From: Bordetella genomosp. 2
Lineage (GTDB): Bacteria > Pseudomonadota > Gammaproteobacteria > Burkholderiales > Burkholderiaceae_B
Assembly: GCF_002261345.1 (NCBI RefSeq)
Contig: NZ_NEVT01000007.1
Location: 62,001 to 126,000, forward strand
Direction of reading: 5' to 3'
DNA: 64,000 nucleotides
The notes beneath the pieces were generated by a model. It was not told the origin of the DNA, did no database searches, and saw nothing but the letters and a program-made list of their open reading frames with translations. Shown piece by piece: positions 1 to 8,772 of the stretch. Numbering within the stretch: position 1 is the stretch's first letter; each line of letters begins with the position of its first letter. The translations under genes were made by a program, and so were the position numbers.

Positions 1-23
1 CCATTACGGAACGGATTATCACC

Positions 24-749
24 ATGGTCGAACGAGGCTCCGGTGTCGCGGTATGGCGACAAATCGGTGAACTGCTGGCGGACGAGATCCGCAACAAGCT
101 CTACGCGCCCGGCGAACGCCTGCCGCCCGAGCCCGAGCTGGCGGCCAAGTTCTCGGTCAACCGCCACACCATCCGGCGCGCCATGGGCGAACTCGAGCAA
201 AGCGGCCTGGTGCGCATCGAGCAGGGCCGCGGCACTTTCGTGCAGGAACACGCCATCGACTACGCCATCGGGCGGCGCACGCGCTTTTCCGAGAACCTGC
301 GCAGCCAGGGCATGCTGGGCTACATCGAGGTAATGGGCAGCCAGAGCGTGCGCGCCGCCGAGGCCGCGCGCCACCTGGGCCTGGCCCGCACCGCGCCGCT
401 GCTGCGCGTGCAGTCGCTGGGCAAGGCCGAGAACCGCTGCATCGATGTCTCGGAACACTACCTGGACGAAAGGCGCTTCCCGGATTTCGCCGACATCCTG
501 CGCAAGCTGCGCTCCATTTCGCGCGCTTACGCCCACTATGGCGTGTCGGACTACACGCGCAAATGGTCGCGCATCACGGCGGCCATGCCCACGCCCGAAG
601 TCGCGCGCCTGCTGGGCCAGCCCAAGACCCGCCCCATCCTGCAAGTGGAGTCGCTCAACGTCGACGGCGACGGCGCGCCCCTGCAATACAGCGTGACGCG
701 CTTTGTAGGCGACTGGGTCCAGTTGATGGTGTCCGACGAGGCCGCCTGA
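24..749 (+). CDS. phnF: GntR/HutC-family regulator, PhnF-like
   Basis: Probable transcriptional repressor of phosphonate utilisation, 241 aa. The N-terminus is a GntR-type winged helix-turn-helix (about residues 10-75, with ELAAKFSVNRHTIRRAM as the recognition-helix region). The C-terminal half (about 90-235) reads as a UTRA effector-binding domain. Family knowledge: PhnF proteins sit next to C-P lyase genes and respond to phosphonate or phosphate metabolites. Context supports this, since phnM, DUF1045 and phnN follow on the same strand. The ATG at 24 is chosen because the protein begins just before the HTH; the upstream region is outside the window, so a slightly earlier start cannot be excluded. 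Confidence 0.85.
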   Translation: MVERGSGVAVWRQIGELLADEIRNKLYAPGERLPPEPELAAKFSVNRHTIRRAMGELEQSGLVRIEQGRGTFVQEHAIDYAIGRRTRFSENLRSQGMLGYIEVMGSQSVRAAEAARHLGLARTAPLLRVQSLGKAENRCIDVSEHYLDERRFPDFADILRKLRSISRAYAHYGVSDYTRKWSRITAAMPTPEVARLLGQPKTRPILQVESLNVDGDGAPLQYSVTRFVGDWVQLMVSDEAA

Positions 750-786
750 ACGCGCACGGGCCCGCGCCCGTCCGCCTATATTCATC

Positions 787-818
787 TAGACATCCGGCTG
801 TCATAGAACCTCGATAAA
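787..818 (+). promoter_or_regulatory. possible Pho-box-like promoter for phnM
   Basis: The 77-bp gap between phnF and phnM contains CTGTCATAGAA (798-808), which matches one 11-bp PhoB half-site well. A weaker half precedes it at 787-797, and an AT-rich GATAAA (813-818) lies where a -10 would fall. If this is the promoter, transcription would start almost at the phnM ATG. Only one half-site is convincing, so this is a tentative call. Confidence 0.3.
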
Positions 819-826
819 TTGCCCGC

Positions 827-2023
827 ATGAACCCCGACTCCCCCTCCCCCGCACTGGCCGGCATCTCCGGCAATCGCGTGTTGACGCCCGCCGGCCTGGG
901 CGGCAGCCACCTGGTTTTTCGCGACGGCCGCATCGGCGATCCCGGCACGGCTCCCGCCGCCGGCGGCGCCTGGCTGGATGCCGGCGACCTGCTGGTGCTG
1001 CCCGGCATCGTCGACCTGCACGGCGACGCTTTCGAACGCGCCGTCATGCCCCGCCCCGGCGTGACCTTTCCGTACGACGCTGCCCTGCACGACGTCGACC
1101 GCCAGCTGCTGGCCAACGGCATTACTACCGAATTCCACGGCGTCACGCTGTCCTGGGAAGGCGGGTTGCGCGGCGAGCCTTACGCCGAGCGCATGTTCGA
1201 ATGCCTGGAACGCATGCGCGAGGCGCTGGGCGCGCGGCACCACGTGCACCTGCGCTTCGAGACGCATCACGTCGACGGCGTGGGCATCGCGCAGCAGTGG
1301 ATACGGGCCGGCCGCGTGCAATTCCTGGCCCTGAACGACCACTTGCCCGGCATGGCCCGCCGCCTGGGCGACGACCGCAAGCTGCTGCAATACGCCGACC
1401 GCGCCGAATGCGACCTGGACACCTTCCAGGCGCGCATCCGGCAAGCCATGGCGGCCGCCGACGACGTGGGCGACGCCATGCGCGAACTGGCCCGCAGCGC
1501 GCGCGAAGCCGGCCTGAGCGTCGCCTCGCACGACGATCCCGATGCGGCCACGCGCCGCTATTACCATCAGTTGGGTTGCCGGGTGGCCGAGTTCCCGCTT
1601 ACCGCCGAGGCGGCCCGCGTGGCGCGCGACCTGGGCGACGCCATCGTGTTCGGCGCGCCCAACGTGGTGCGCGGCCGCAGCCACACCAATGCCCCCAACG
1701 CCGCCGAAATGGTGCGCGCCGGGCTATGCGACATCCTGACCTCCGACTACTACTATCCCGCGCCGCTGGCCGCCGCGCTGCGCCTGGCCGACCAGGGCAT
1801 CCTGCCGCTGCCGCAGGCCTGGCGGCTGGTGTCGGCCAACCCGGCGCGCGCCGCCGGCCTGGCCGACCGCGGCACGCTGGCGGCGGGCCAGGCGGCCGAC
1901 GCCATCGTGGTCGACGACAGCCTGCCGGGCCTGCCGCGCGTCTGCGCCGCCATCGTCGGCGGCGTGCTGCGCCATGCCACGCGCAGCTTCGAGGCCGCGC
2001 ACGCGCAGCGCATCGCCGCCTGA
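827..2023 (+). CDS. phnM: PhnM, alpha-D-ribose 1-methylphosphonate 5-triphosphate diphosphatase
   Basis: Amidohydrolase-superfamily enzyme, 398 aa. It removes pyrophosphate from alpha-D-ribose 1-methylphosphonate 5-triphosphate to make the substrate of C-P lyase (family knowledge). Visible landmarks are the strand-1 metal motif VDLHGDAFERA (HGD at residues 65-67), FETHHVDG and SHDDPDA in the middle, and a C-terminal amidohydrolase signature in which GLCDILTSDYYYPAPL and NPARAAGL precede the final beta fold. Length is close to known PhnM proteins. The ATG at 827 has no obvious Shine-Dalgarno. It is followed 13 bp later by the DUF1045 gene, so the two are likely co-transcribed. Confidence 0.93.
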   Translation: MNPDSPSPALAGISGNRVLTPAGLGGSHLVFRDGRIGDPGTAPAAGGAWLDAGDLLVLPGIVDLHGDAFERAVMPRPGVTFPYDAALHDVDRQLLANGITTEFHGVTLSWEGGLRGEPYAERMFECLERMREALGARHHVHLRFETHHVDGVGIAQQWIRAGRVQFLALNDHLPGMARRLGDDRKLLQYADRAECDLDTFQARIRQAMAAADDVGDAMRELARSAREAGLSVASHDDPDAATRRYYHQLGCRVAEFPLTAEAARVARDLGDAIVFGAPNVVRGRSHTNAPNAAEMVRAGLCDILTSDYYYPAPLAAALRLADQGILPLPQAWRLVSANPARAAGLADRGTLAAGQAADAIVVDDSLPGLPRVCAAIVGGVLRHATRSFEAAHAQRIAA

Positions 2024-2036
2024 CCGGGGCGCCGCC

Positions 2037-2771
2037 ATGCCGCAAGCGCACCGCTATGCCGTCTACCTTGCGCCGGTCGGACCGTGGCGCGATCTCGGCC
2101 GGCGCTGGCTGGGCCGCTGCGAGGAAACCGGCGCCTCGCTGGCGCCGCCCGCCGGCGCCGATCCGCGCCAGGCGGCCTGGACCCTGGCGCCGCGCCGCTA
2201 CGGCCTGCATGCCACCTTGAAACCGCCATTCCGGCTGCGCGACGGCACGCGCCCGGCCGAGCTGGACCGGGCCATGCGCGCGCTCGCCGGCGGTCGCCAG
2301 GCGTTCGGCATTCCGCTGCGGCGCGAACGGCTGCGCGGCTTCCTGGCCTGGTGCATCGACGACGAGCGCGCGCGCGGCCGCATGAACGCCCTGGCCGCCG
2401 CGGCGGTGGCCGAGCTGGACACGCTGCGCGCCCCACCCTCGCCCGCCGAGCTGGCGCGCCGCCGGCCGCAATCATTGAGCCCGGCCCAGCGCGCGATGCT
2501 GGAGCGCTGGGGCTATCCCTACGTATTCGAGACCTTCACCTTCCACATCACCCTGACCGGCCAGCTCGACGCCGCCGAGCTGGCCGCCGCCGATGCGCAG
2601 ATCGAGGCGCTCGGCGGGCCCGCGCTGCAAGCCCCAATGCCGGTGCGCGCGCTCAGCGTCTATGTGGAACCCGAGCCGGGCGCCGACTTCGTGGTGGCGC
2701 GCCACTACGATTTCGACGGGGCCACGCGCGACGGCGCGGGCGCGCGCTTCCTGGAGGACCGCACGCCATGA
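2037..2771 (+). CDS. DUF1045 protein, putative 2H phosphoesterase of phosphonate metabolism
   Basis: 244 aa, a family repeatedly found inside phn operons. Two spaced H-x-T motifs are visible: LHATLK (His58, Thr60) and FHITLTG (His170, Thr172). This is the hallmark of 2H phosphoesterases, which act on cyclic phosphates. I infer a role in opening the cyclic ribosyl phosphate made by C-P lyase, but that is not shown by the sequence. The start at 2037 is 13 bp after phnM. An in-frame extension to 1974 would overlap phnM by 50 bp and lacks family-like sequence. The stop overlaps the phnN start (ATGA), implying translational coupling with the next enzyme of the pathway. Confidence 0.85.
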   Translation: MPQAHRYAVYLAPVGPWRDLGRRWLGRCEETGASLAPPAGADPRQAAWTLAPRRYGLHATLKPPFRLRDGTRPAELDRAMRALAGGRQAFGIPLRRERLRGFLAWCIDDERARGRMNALAAAAVAELDTLRAPPSPAELARRRPQSLSPAQRAMLERWGYPYVFETFTFHITLTGQLDAAELAAADAQIEALGGPALQAPMPVRALSVYVEPEPGADFVVARHYDFDGATRDGAGARFLEDRTP

Positions 2772-3373
2772 AGCAGGCGCTCGCCACCGGCCCGGCCGCG
2801 CCGGCCGCGCTCTTGCGCGGCAGCCGCCTGGTGTACCTGATGGGCGCCTCGGGCAGCGGCAAGGACACCCTGCTGCGCGGCCTGCGCGCGACCCTGCGCC
2901 CGGACGAGCCGGTACTGGTCGCGCACCGCTACATCACCCGCCCCAGCGGCGCGGACGAAGCCTCGGTCAGCCTCAGCGCGGCCGAATTCGCCCGCCGCGT
3001 GGCGCTGGGCTGTTTCTCGCTGCACTGGGACAGCCATGGCCTGCGCTATGGCATCGGCATCGAGATCGACAGCTGGCTGGCCGGCGGCGCCGTGGTGGTG
3101 GTCAATGGCTCGCGCGCCCACCTGGCGCAGGCCTGGGCCCGCTATCCGGACCTCGCCGCCGTCGAAGTGGTGGCGGACCCGCAAGTGCTGGCGCAGCGCC
3201 TGGCGCAGCGCGGCCGCGAGACGCGCGAACAAATCGCCGAGCGCCTGCGCCGCGCCGGCCGCGCGGTCGAGGCGCCGGCCGATTGCGCGGTGATCCGGCT
3301 GTCCAATGACGGCGCGCCCGCGGAAGCCGCCGGCCGGCTGCTGGCGCTGGTGCGCGAGCGGCTGGCGGCGTAG
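2768..3373 (+). CDS. phnN: PhnN, ribose 1,5-bisphosphate phosphokinase
   Basis: 201 aa kinase that converts ribose 1,5-bisphosphate to PRPP, the last step in salvaging the ribose moiety after C-P bond cleavage. The P-loop GASGSGKDT is at residues 26-34, and the guanylate-kinase-like lid and substrate region follows (RYITRPS, FSLHWDSHGLRYGI). The ATG at 2768 overlaps the DUF1045 stop by 4 bp (ATGA). A much longer open frame upstream is the shadow of the neighbouring gene. The 3' end, from about 3364, resembles the repeat unit that follows, as if the gene tail had been duplicated. Confidence 0.92.
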   Translation: MKQALATGPAAPAALLRGSRLVYLMGASGSGKDTLLRGLRATLRPDEPVLVAHRYITRPSGADEASVSLSAAEFARRVALGCFSLHWDSHGLRYGIGIEIDSWLAGGAVVVVNGSRAHLAQAWARYPDLAAVEVVADPQVLAQRLAQRGRETREQIAERLRRAGRAVEAPADCAVIRLSNDGAPAEAAGRLLALVRERLAA

Positions 3374-3701
3374 CCGGGCAAGCCCCGGAGCCGCTGCACG
3401 GCGCGGGCAGCGCAGTCCGTCATGCAGTCATGAGGTGTCAGACACCCGAAAGGGTGTCTGACACCTGGCCACGAGCGGCGGCGGCATAGCCTGGAAGCCC
3501 CAGGGCCGTTGCCGCGGCGTGGACAGCTCGGTCCGTCATGAAGTCATGAGGTGTCAGACACCCGAAAGGGTGTCTGACACCTGGCCACGAGCGGCCGGCG
3601 GCATAGCCTGGGAAGCCCCAGGGCCGTTGCCGCGGCGTGGGCAGCGCGGTCCGTCATGAAGTCATGAGGTGTCAGACATCCGAAAGGGTGTCTGACACCT
3701 G
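3364..3701. repeat. tandem array of ~117-bp units with perfect hairpins
   Basis: Three hairpins at 3433-3466, 3549-3582 and 3667-3700 are spaced 116 and 118 bp apart. Each is a 15-bp stem AGGTGTCAGACACCC closed by a GAAA tetraloop; the third has one C-to-T change. The spacers between them (GGCCACGAGCGGC... to GTCCGTCATGAAGTCATG) are nearly identical. The stretch from the phnN stop region to 3432 is a diverged copy of the same spacer. The array fills the 373-bp gap between the converging phnN and phnE genes and probably acts as a terminator region in both directions. No other gene is visible here. Confidence 0.85.
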
Positions 3702-3746
3702 GTCACGTCGGCCTGGAGCGGCGCGTCAGCCGCGCCGCCGCCGACT

Positions 3747-4541
3747 CTAGATCAGCGTCTTCCGGATCCGCGCCGAAAGCAGGTCGATCACCACCACGAA
3801 CGCGACCACGATGATCATCACGGCGCAGGTCTCGGCGTACTGGAAGCTGCGGATGATTTCCCACAGTACCGTGCCGATGCCGCCCGCGCCGACGATGCCG
3901 ACCACGGACGCCGAACGCACATTGGATTCGAACCGGTACAGCGAGAACGAGATCCACAGCGGCAATACCTGCGGAATCACCCCGTACACCACCTCTTCGA
4001 CCGCATTGGCGCCGGTGGCGCGCACCCCTTCGACCGGGCGCGGGTCGATGGCCTCGACCGCCTCGGCGAACAGCTTGGCCAGTACGCCGGTGGTGTGCAC
4101 CCACAAGGCCAGCACGCCGGCGAAGGGGCCCAGGCCCACCGCCACGATGAACAGCATGGCGAAGACCATTTCGTTGATGGCGCGGCACGCGTCCATCAGG
4201 CGCCGCATCGGCTGGTAGACCCAGGGCGGCACGATATTGGCCGAGCACAGCAGGCCGCACGGCACCGCCACCACGATGGCCAGGAACGTGCCCCAGATGG
4301 CGATCTGCACCGTCACGAGCATTTCGCTCATGTACATGCGCCAGTCGCGGAAATTGGGCGGGAAGAAGTCGGCCGCATAAGCGGCCATGTTGCCGGACTC
4401 GCTCAGCAAGTCCAGCGGACGCATATCGGCGCCGCGCCAGGACAGCATCAGCAGCGCCAGGACCACCGCCCAGACCAGCAGGCCCGGCAGGGACGATCGC
4501 GCCGCGGCGGGATGACGGGCAGGAGAAAGAGCAGCGCTCAT
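3747..4541 (-). CDS. phnE: PhnE, phosphonate ABC transporter permease
   Basis: 264 aa inner-membrane permease of a PhnCDE-type importer. Several hydrophobic segments are visible ([15 protein letters not shown] near the N-terminus, then about five more). The EAA-like cytoplasmic loop [22 protein letters not shown] is typical of binding-protein-dependent permeases. The ATG at 4541 is preferred over an in-frame TTG at 4565. Only one permease gene is present, as in the standard phnCDE set. It is the last gene of the leftward phnC-phnD-phnE operon, 64 bp after phnD. Confidence 0.92.
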   Translation of the reverse strand: MSAALSPARHPAAARSSLPGLLVWAVVLALLMLSWRGADMRPLDLLSESGNMAAYAADFFPPNFRDWRMYMSEMLVTVQIAIWGTFLAIVVAVPCGLLCSANIVPPWVYQPMRRLMDACRAINEMVFAMLFIVAVGLGPFAGVLALWVHTTGVLAKLFAEAVEAIDPRPVEGVRATGANAVEEVVYGVIPQVLPLWISFSLYRFESNVRSASVVGIVGAGGIGTVLWEIIRSFQYAETCAVMIIVVAFVVVIDLLSARIRKTLI

Positions 4542-4605
4542 GAAGGGGAATCCGTGCTTGGGCAAAGGAAGGCGCCGGCCCCGCCGCCGGGGCCGGCGCG
4601 GCGGT

Positions 4606-5589
4606 TTATTGCGGCTTGGCGGCCAGCTTGTCGAGCTCGTCCAGCTTGCGGTCCAGCTCGGCCAGCTTGGCCTTCTTGTCGGCCGCGCTCAGCGTGGTGT
4701 CGGTCTCGACGTGGATCTTCTGCTTGGCCAGCTCCATCTGGCGGATCGGCACGAGCTGCGCGTTGCTCGAGGCGCGGAAGCCCTTGTAGGTCAGCCCGGC
4801 CAGGATCTTCTGCTCGCGCTCGGCGTCGGCTCCCTTGCCATAGTTGACGAAGAATTCCTGGATGCGCTTCTTGATGTCGGCCGGCACGTCGCTGCGCACG
4901 ACCATCGGGTCGGCCGGGATCAGCGGCGACTTCCACAGCACGCGCACCGACTCGGTAGCGTCCTTGCCGGTATTCACGCGATACCGCTCCAGCATCTCGG
5001 TATTGTTGATGGCCACGTCCACCTGCTTGTTGATGACCGACAGCAGGTTGGTCTCGTGGTTGGCGGCGCGCACCGTCTTGAAGAAGGTCTTGGGGTCGAT
5101 CTTGTGGGCGCCCCACAGGAAGTAGCCCGGCACCAGCGTGCCCGAAGTCGAGTTGGGATCGCCCGCGCCGTAGCTGAGCTGCTTGCCGTTCTTCAGCACG
5201 TCGTCCAGGGTCTGCAGATTGCTGTCCTTGTTGACCAGCAGCACCGACCAGTAGCCCGGGTTGCCGTCCTTGTCGATCACCGACGCGAACACTTCCCCGT
5301 TGGCGCGGTCCACCGCTTCCATGGCGGACTTGTTGCCGAACCAGCCGAGCTGCACCTTGTTGAAGCGCATGCCCTCGATGATGCCGGCGTAGTCGGAGGC
5401 GAAGAACGGCTTGATGGGCACGCCCACCGCCTTGCTCAGGTCGTCGATCAGCGGCTGCCAGGCCTGTTTCAGATTGGTGGACGATTCAGTGGAGATAATG
5501 CCGAAATTCAACGGCTTGCCGTCCTGCGCGAAAGCGGGGGACGACAGCGCCGCGGCGGCGACCAGGGCACAAAAGGTTCTGCGTAGCAT
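4606..5589 (-). CDS. phnD: PhnD, phosphonate-binding periplasmic protein
   Basis: 327 aa solute receptor of the phosphonate ABC importer. A classic signal peptide is visible ([21 protein letters not shown], cleaved before QDG). The mature protein shows PhnD-family features: [20 protein letters not shown] at the start, the [19 protein letters not shown] ligand loop, and a lysine-rich helical tail. It lies between phnC and phnE on the same strand, spaced 37 and 64 bp. Confidence 0.93.
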   Translation of the reverse strand: MLRRTFCALVAAAALSSPAFAQDGKPLNFGIISTESSTNLKQAWQPLIDDLSKAVGVPIKPFFASDYAGIIEGMRFNKVQLGWFGNKSAMEAVDRANGEVFASVIDKDGNPGYWSVLLVNKDSNLQTLDDVLKNGKQLSYGAGDPNSTSGTLVPGYFLWGAHKIDPKTFFKTVRAANHETNLLSVINKQVDVAINNTEMLERYRVNTGKDATESVRVLWKSPLIPADPMVVRSDVPADIKKRIQEFFVNYGKGADAEREQKILAGLTYKGFRASSNAQLVPIRQMELAKQKIHVETDTTLSAADKKAKLAELDRKLDELDKLAAKPQ

Positions 5590-5626
5590 GAGTCGGGATT
5601 CCGTCGGGTAACAGGGCTTGAAGGTC

Positions 5627-6469
5627 TCAGGCCGCGGCGGCCAGCGGCCGCGGCGTGATCAGGGGAGGCTGGGATACGGGCGCCGCGGCGTCCGGCGGCA
5701 GCAGCTCGGCGACGTCGGCGCCGCACAGGTCGCGCAGCATGGCTTCGGTCAGCGCCGCGGACGGGCCGTCGTACACCACGCGGCCATGGCGCAGGGCCAC
5801 CACGCGCGCGCAATAGCGCAGCGCCACGTCGACCTGGTGCAGCGACACCACCACCGCCACCTGGCGGCTGCGGTTGATGTGCGCCAGCGTGTCCATCACG
5901 CGCCGCGAGGACTCGGGATCGAGCGAGGCGATGGGCTCGTCGGCCAGGATCACCCGCGCGTTCTGCACCAGCGTGCGCGCGATCGCGGCGCGCTGCTGCT
6001 GGCCGCCCGACAGCGTCGAGGCGCGCTGAAACGCGTAGTCGTCTATACCAACCTGGGCCAAGGCGTCGAGGCCGACCTGCACTTCGGCGCGGCGGAAGTA
6101 GCGCAGCAGGCTGCGCCACAGCGGCACGCGCGGCAGCATGCCGGTCAGCACGTTGGTGATCACCGGCAGGCGGCCCACCAGGTTGAACTGCTGGAACACG
6201 AAGCCGATGCCGGCGCGCGCCGCGCGCACGCGCGGGCTGATGCGGCCATCGCGCTGGATTTCCTGGCCGTTGACCGTGACGCTGCTGCTGCCGGGATCGG
6301 CGGCGACGAAGCCGGCCAAGTGGCGCAACAGCGTGGATTTGCCGGAGCCCGAGGCGCCCAGCAAAGCCACCATCTCGCCCGGCGCCACCGCCAGGCTCAC
6401 CTCGTCGAGCGCCTTGCTGCCGGCGCGGAAGGACTTGCTGAGGCCGCGCACCTCGATCGCATAGGTCAT
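5627..6469 (-). CDS. phnC: PhnC, phosphonate ABC transporter ATPase
   Basis: 280 aa ATP-binding subunit energising phosphonate import. Walker [10 protein letters not shown] lies at residues 38-46, followed by a Q-loop ([11 protein letters not shown]), the signature LSGGQQQR, Walker B VILADEP and a switch His in VSLHQVD. The ATG at 6469 ([14 protein letters not shown]) is chosen because the extra upstream frame has no ABC-like residues. It is the first gene of the leftward phnCDE operon. Its promoter must lie in the 177 bp shared with the divergent GFA gene. Confidence 0.94.
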   Translation of the reverse strand: MTYAIEVRGLSKSFRAGSKALDEVSLAVAPGEMVALLGASGSGKSTLLRHLAGFVAADPGSSSVTVNGQEIQRDGRISPRVRAARAGIGFVFQQFNLVGRLPVITNVLTGMLPRVPLWRSLLRYFRRAEVQVGLDALAQVGIDDYAFQRASTLSGGQQQRAAIARTLVQNARVILADEPIASLDPESSRRVMDTLAHINRSRQVAVVVSLHQVDVALRYCARVVALRHGRVVYDGPSAALTEAMLRDLCGADVAELLPPDAAAPVSQPPLITPRPLAAAA

Positions 6470-6646
6470 GTGGGATCCCCTTGTCGAACCATGGAGGGCA
6501 TTCTGTGGACAGGGGGTGACAGGGTGATGACCGGCGCCGCCATGCCGGGCGCCATGGCGGGCGGGGGACGCATATCCTGCAATCAAACGGTCATGAAGCG
6601 GCGCGGGCGCGCGCCGGTATATATTCGGGTTTTACAGGAGCGCGAG

Positions 6647-7057
6647 ATGCTGAAAGGTTCCTGCCTGTGTGGCCGCGTAGCCTATGAGATAACCGGCCCG
6701 TTGACGCAGGCCGTGAATTGCCATTGCGTCATGTGCCGCAAGGCCCATGGCGCGGCCTTCCGTACCCGGGCGACGGTGCGGTCCAAGGACTTCGCCTGGA
6801 CCCGCGGCGCCAACCACGTCACCTGGTACAGCTCGTCGCCGGGCAATTACCGGGGCTTCTGCGGCGCCTGCGGCACGCCGCTGCTGTCGCGCTTCGACCA
6901 GACGCCCGAGGTCTACGGCCTGCCGCTGGGCGCGCTGGACGACAACCCGGGCATCAAGCCGGCCTGCCACGTGCACGTGGCCAGCAAGGCGCCCTGGTAC
7001 GACATCACCGACGACCTGCCTCAGTACCCGGAAGGCGGGCCCGGCCTCGCCGACTGA
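6647..7057 (+). CDS. GFA-family (CENP-V/GFA domain) zinc protein
   Basis: 136 aa single-domain protein of the glutathione-dependent formaldehyde-activating (GFA) family. The zinc-binding cysteines are clear: SCLCGRVAYEI at the N-terminus, NCHCVMCRKAHGAAF in the middle and CGACGTPL towards the end. Most members are not characterised enzymatically, so no specific substrate is claimed. The ATG at 6647 follows an ACAGGAG Shine-Dalgarno (6634-6640), which fixes the start; a long open frame upstream is antisense to phnC. Confidence 0.88.
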   Translation: MLKGSCLCGRVAYEITGPLTQAVNCHCVMCRKAHGAAFRTRATVRSKDFAWTRGANHVTWYSSSPGNYRGFCGACGTPLLSRFDQTPEVYGLPLGALDDNPGIKPACHVHVASKAPWYDITDDLPQYPEGGPGLAD

Positions 7058-7122
7058 TCCAGGCCGCCCGCCGTCCGGCGCCGCAGCCGGCCTCCCCCGG
7101 GGGAGGCCGCTTCCTGCCCGTC

Positions 7123-7545
7123 TTACTGCCCCTCCAGCTTTTCGCGCAAGCGATCGAACTGCGCCGTGATCTCCGGTGTCAGCGCCGCCTCGAAATCCGC
7201 CATTTCATAGAACGGCCTGATCTCGATCTCGCTCGGTCCGGGCATCGGGTTGGGGCAGCGCTTGACCCATTCGACCGCCTCGGCCAGGCCCTTGACTTCC
7301 CATACCCAGAATCCGGCCACCAGCTCGCGGGTTTCCGCAAAGGGGCCGTCGATGACGGTGCGGCGCGCGCCGTCGAACGCCACCCGCTTGCCGTACGACG
7401 AAGGCTTGAGCCCGTCGCCCGCCTTGATGATGCCGGCCGCCGCCAGCTGCTCGTTGAATTTGCCCATGGCTTCCAGCAATTCGCTGGAGGGCAGCAGGCC
7501 CGCCTCGCTGTCCGGGGTTGCCTTGACTAGAACCATTACACGCAT
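7123..7545 (-). CDS. YciI/DGPF-domain protein
   Basis: 140 aa small alpha/beta protein of the YciI-like (DGPF) family. The family hallmark appears as VIDGPFAETRELVAGFWVWEV, preceded by MRVMVLVKATPDSEAG and followed by CPNPMPGPSEIEIRPF. Members are often linked to ECF sigma factors, but none lies nearby here. Function is unknown. It converges with the GFA gene and has its own promoter region to the right. Confidence 0.85.
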   Translation of the reverse strand: MRVMVLVKATPDSEAGLLPSSELLEAMGKFNEQLAAAGIIKAGDGLKPSSYGKRVAFDGARRTVIDGPFAETRELVAGFWVWEVKGLAEAVEWVKRCPNPMPGPSEIEIRPFYEMADFEAALTPEITAQFDRLREKLEGQ

Positions 7546-8143
7546 GTCGTCTCTCCTTGGTGTCCGGGAAGGCCGGATCCGGCTTCCTGTCTACACGACG
7601 AATGGGCGACGGCGGAATCGACACCGGCCGCCACCGGCAGGCAAAAACACCACGCGCCCGCCGCCGACCACGGGAAAACCCTGGCCAAATGCGTGTGACA
7701 GGAGTATTATGTCTAGTTGTTCCGTGAATGGCCTAGCCTCATAAAGCACCCCTTGCTCCAGATCCGTCCCCATACCCGCTCCGTCCGGCCCCGCCGCCTT
7801 CCAGGCTGCCGCGGCCTGTCGTTCCAGGCGGGAAGCGCCGGCCCTGCAAGGCAAGGGAGCGCAAGGGGCGGAAACCTCACGGCCCGGTTCCAACCCGCTT
7901 CTTCCGTTGGCGCGCCCCAGGCTCGCCAACGCGACCAAGCCGCGCCCCGCGCGCACACCGCCCCAGCGGCGTGAGTACCCGCCCAGCGTCTGCCCCAGAC
8001 CGCCACGGCCCGTACCCGTACCAGCCGGGACGTTCACGTTCCACCGCTGGCCCAAGTCCGCTTGGGTCCCGCGCATGCCGCCTCCGGGCGGCGCGTGCGC
8101 CGGCCTGCCGGCGCACGGGCGCATCGACCAAGGAGAGTAATAC
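7546..8143. other. 598-bp intergenic region / long infA leader
   Basis: No convincing gene is present. At 7700-7744 there is an AGGAG followed by an ATG and an 11-codon frame (MSSCSVNGLAS) that could be a leader peptide or chance. The rest is GC-rich, and open frames on both strands lack any recognisable protein pattern. The region probably carries the promoter and a long 5' leader for infA and the upstream region of the YciI-like gene. Confidence 0.5.
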
Positions 8144-8407
8144 ATGGCCAAAGAAGAATTGATCGAACTGGACGGCATCGTCGACGAAGTGCTGCCCGAC
8201 AGCCGCTACCGCGTCACCCTGGACAACGGCATCGAAGTCGGCGCCTATGCGTCGGGCCGCATCCGCAAGCACCGCATCCGCATCCTGGCGGGCGACCGCG
8301 TCACCCTGGAAATGTCGCCCTACGACCTGACCAAGGGCCGCATCAACTTCCGCCACAAGGACGAGCGCGCCCCCAGCACCGCGCGTCCACCGCAGCGGCG
8401 CCGCTGA
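8144..8407 (+). CDS. infA: translation initiation factor IF-1
   Basis: 87 aa S1/OB-fold protein that binds the ribosomal A site of the 30S subunit during initiation. The sequence [20 protein letters not shown] and the later [28 protein letters not shown] are unmistakable IF-1. It is longer than the usual 72 aa because of a basic C-terminal tail ([13 protein letters not shown]). Many betaproteobacteria carry such a second infA away from the ribosomal protein operon. A good AAGGAGAG Shine-Dalgarno ends 6-7 bp before the ATG. Confidence 0.96.
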   Translation: MAKEELIELDGIVDEVLPDSRYRVTLDNGIEVGAYASGRIRKHRIRILAGDRVTLEMSPYDLTKGRINFRHKDERAPSTARPPQRRR

Positions 8408-8442
8408 GGCCCGCGCCACGTCGCTGCCGCGCATGGCGCGCC

Positions 8443-8727
8443 ATGCCTGTCATGGACACCGTCGAATCGCCGCAGGCCGCCGCCGAACGCGTGGCCCGGG
8501 CACGCCGCATCGTCGCACAGGGCGAGGAAGGCCTGCGCCTGCTGCGCCAGTCGCGTCCCGCCTTCATCCAGAGCCTGCGGGCCACCGGCCTGAGCTATGC
8601 GCAGGCTTGCATCAAGTACGACAATTGCCTGGACGAGCAGCTTCGCCTGCACCAGGCAGCCACCCACGAACTGCAATACGCCGAACGGCGCCAGCAGCGC
8701 CTGGCGGCATCCGCCGCCAACGGCTGA
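8443..8727 (+). CDS. hypothetical helical protein
   Basis: 94 aa from ATG 8443 (alternative ATG 8452). The composition is acceptable for a real protein and strongly helical (AAAERVARARRIVAQGEEGL, LRATGLSYAQACIKYDNCLD, HELQYAERRQQRLAA). It contains two cysteines and no export signal. It sits 35 bp after infA on the same strand. I do not recognise a family. The absence of a clear ribosome binding site lowers confidence in the start. Confidence 0.55.
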   Translation: MPVMDTVESPQAAAERVARARRIVAQGEEGLRLLRQSRPAFIQSLRATGLSYAQACIKYDNCLDEQLRLHQAATHELQYAERRQQRLAASAANG

Positions 8728-8772
8728 CGCCCGGCCTGCCGGCGGCACGCGCCGGCCGCCCGGGCGGCGCGC

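Noticed and set aside
3364-3701. Possible CRISPR array because of regular repeats
   Set aside because: Repeat unit is ~117 bp with near-identical spacers and a palindromic hairpin; no cas genes. It is a tandem duplication.
7700-7744. MSSCSVNGLAS as a coding gene
   Set aside because: Only 11 codons with close Shine-Dalgarno spacing; kept as a low-level observation, not as a gene.
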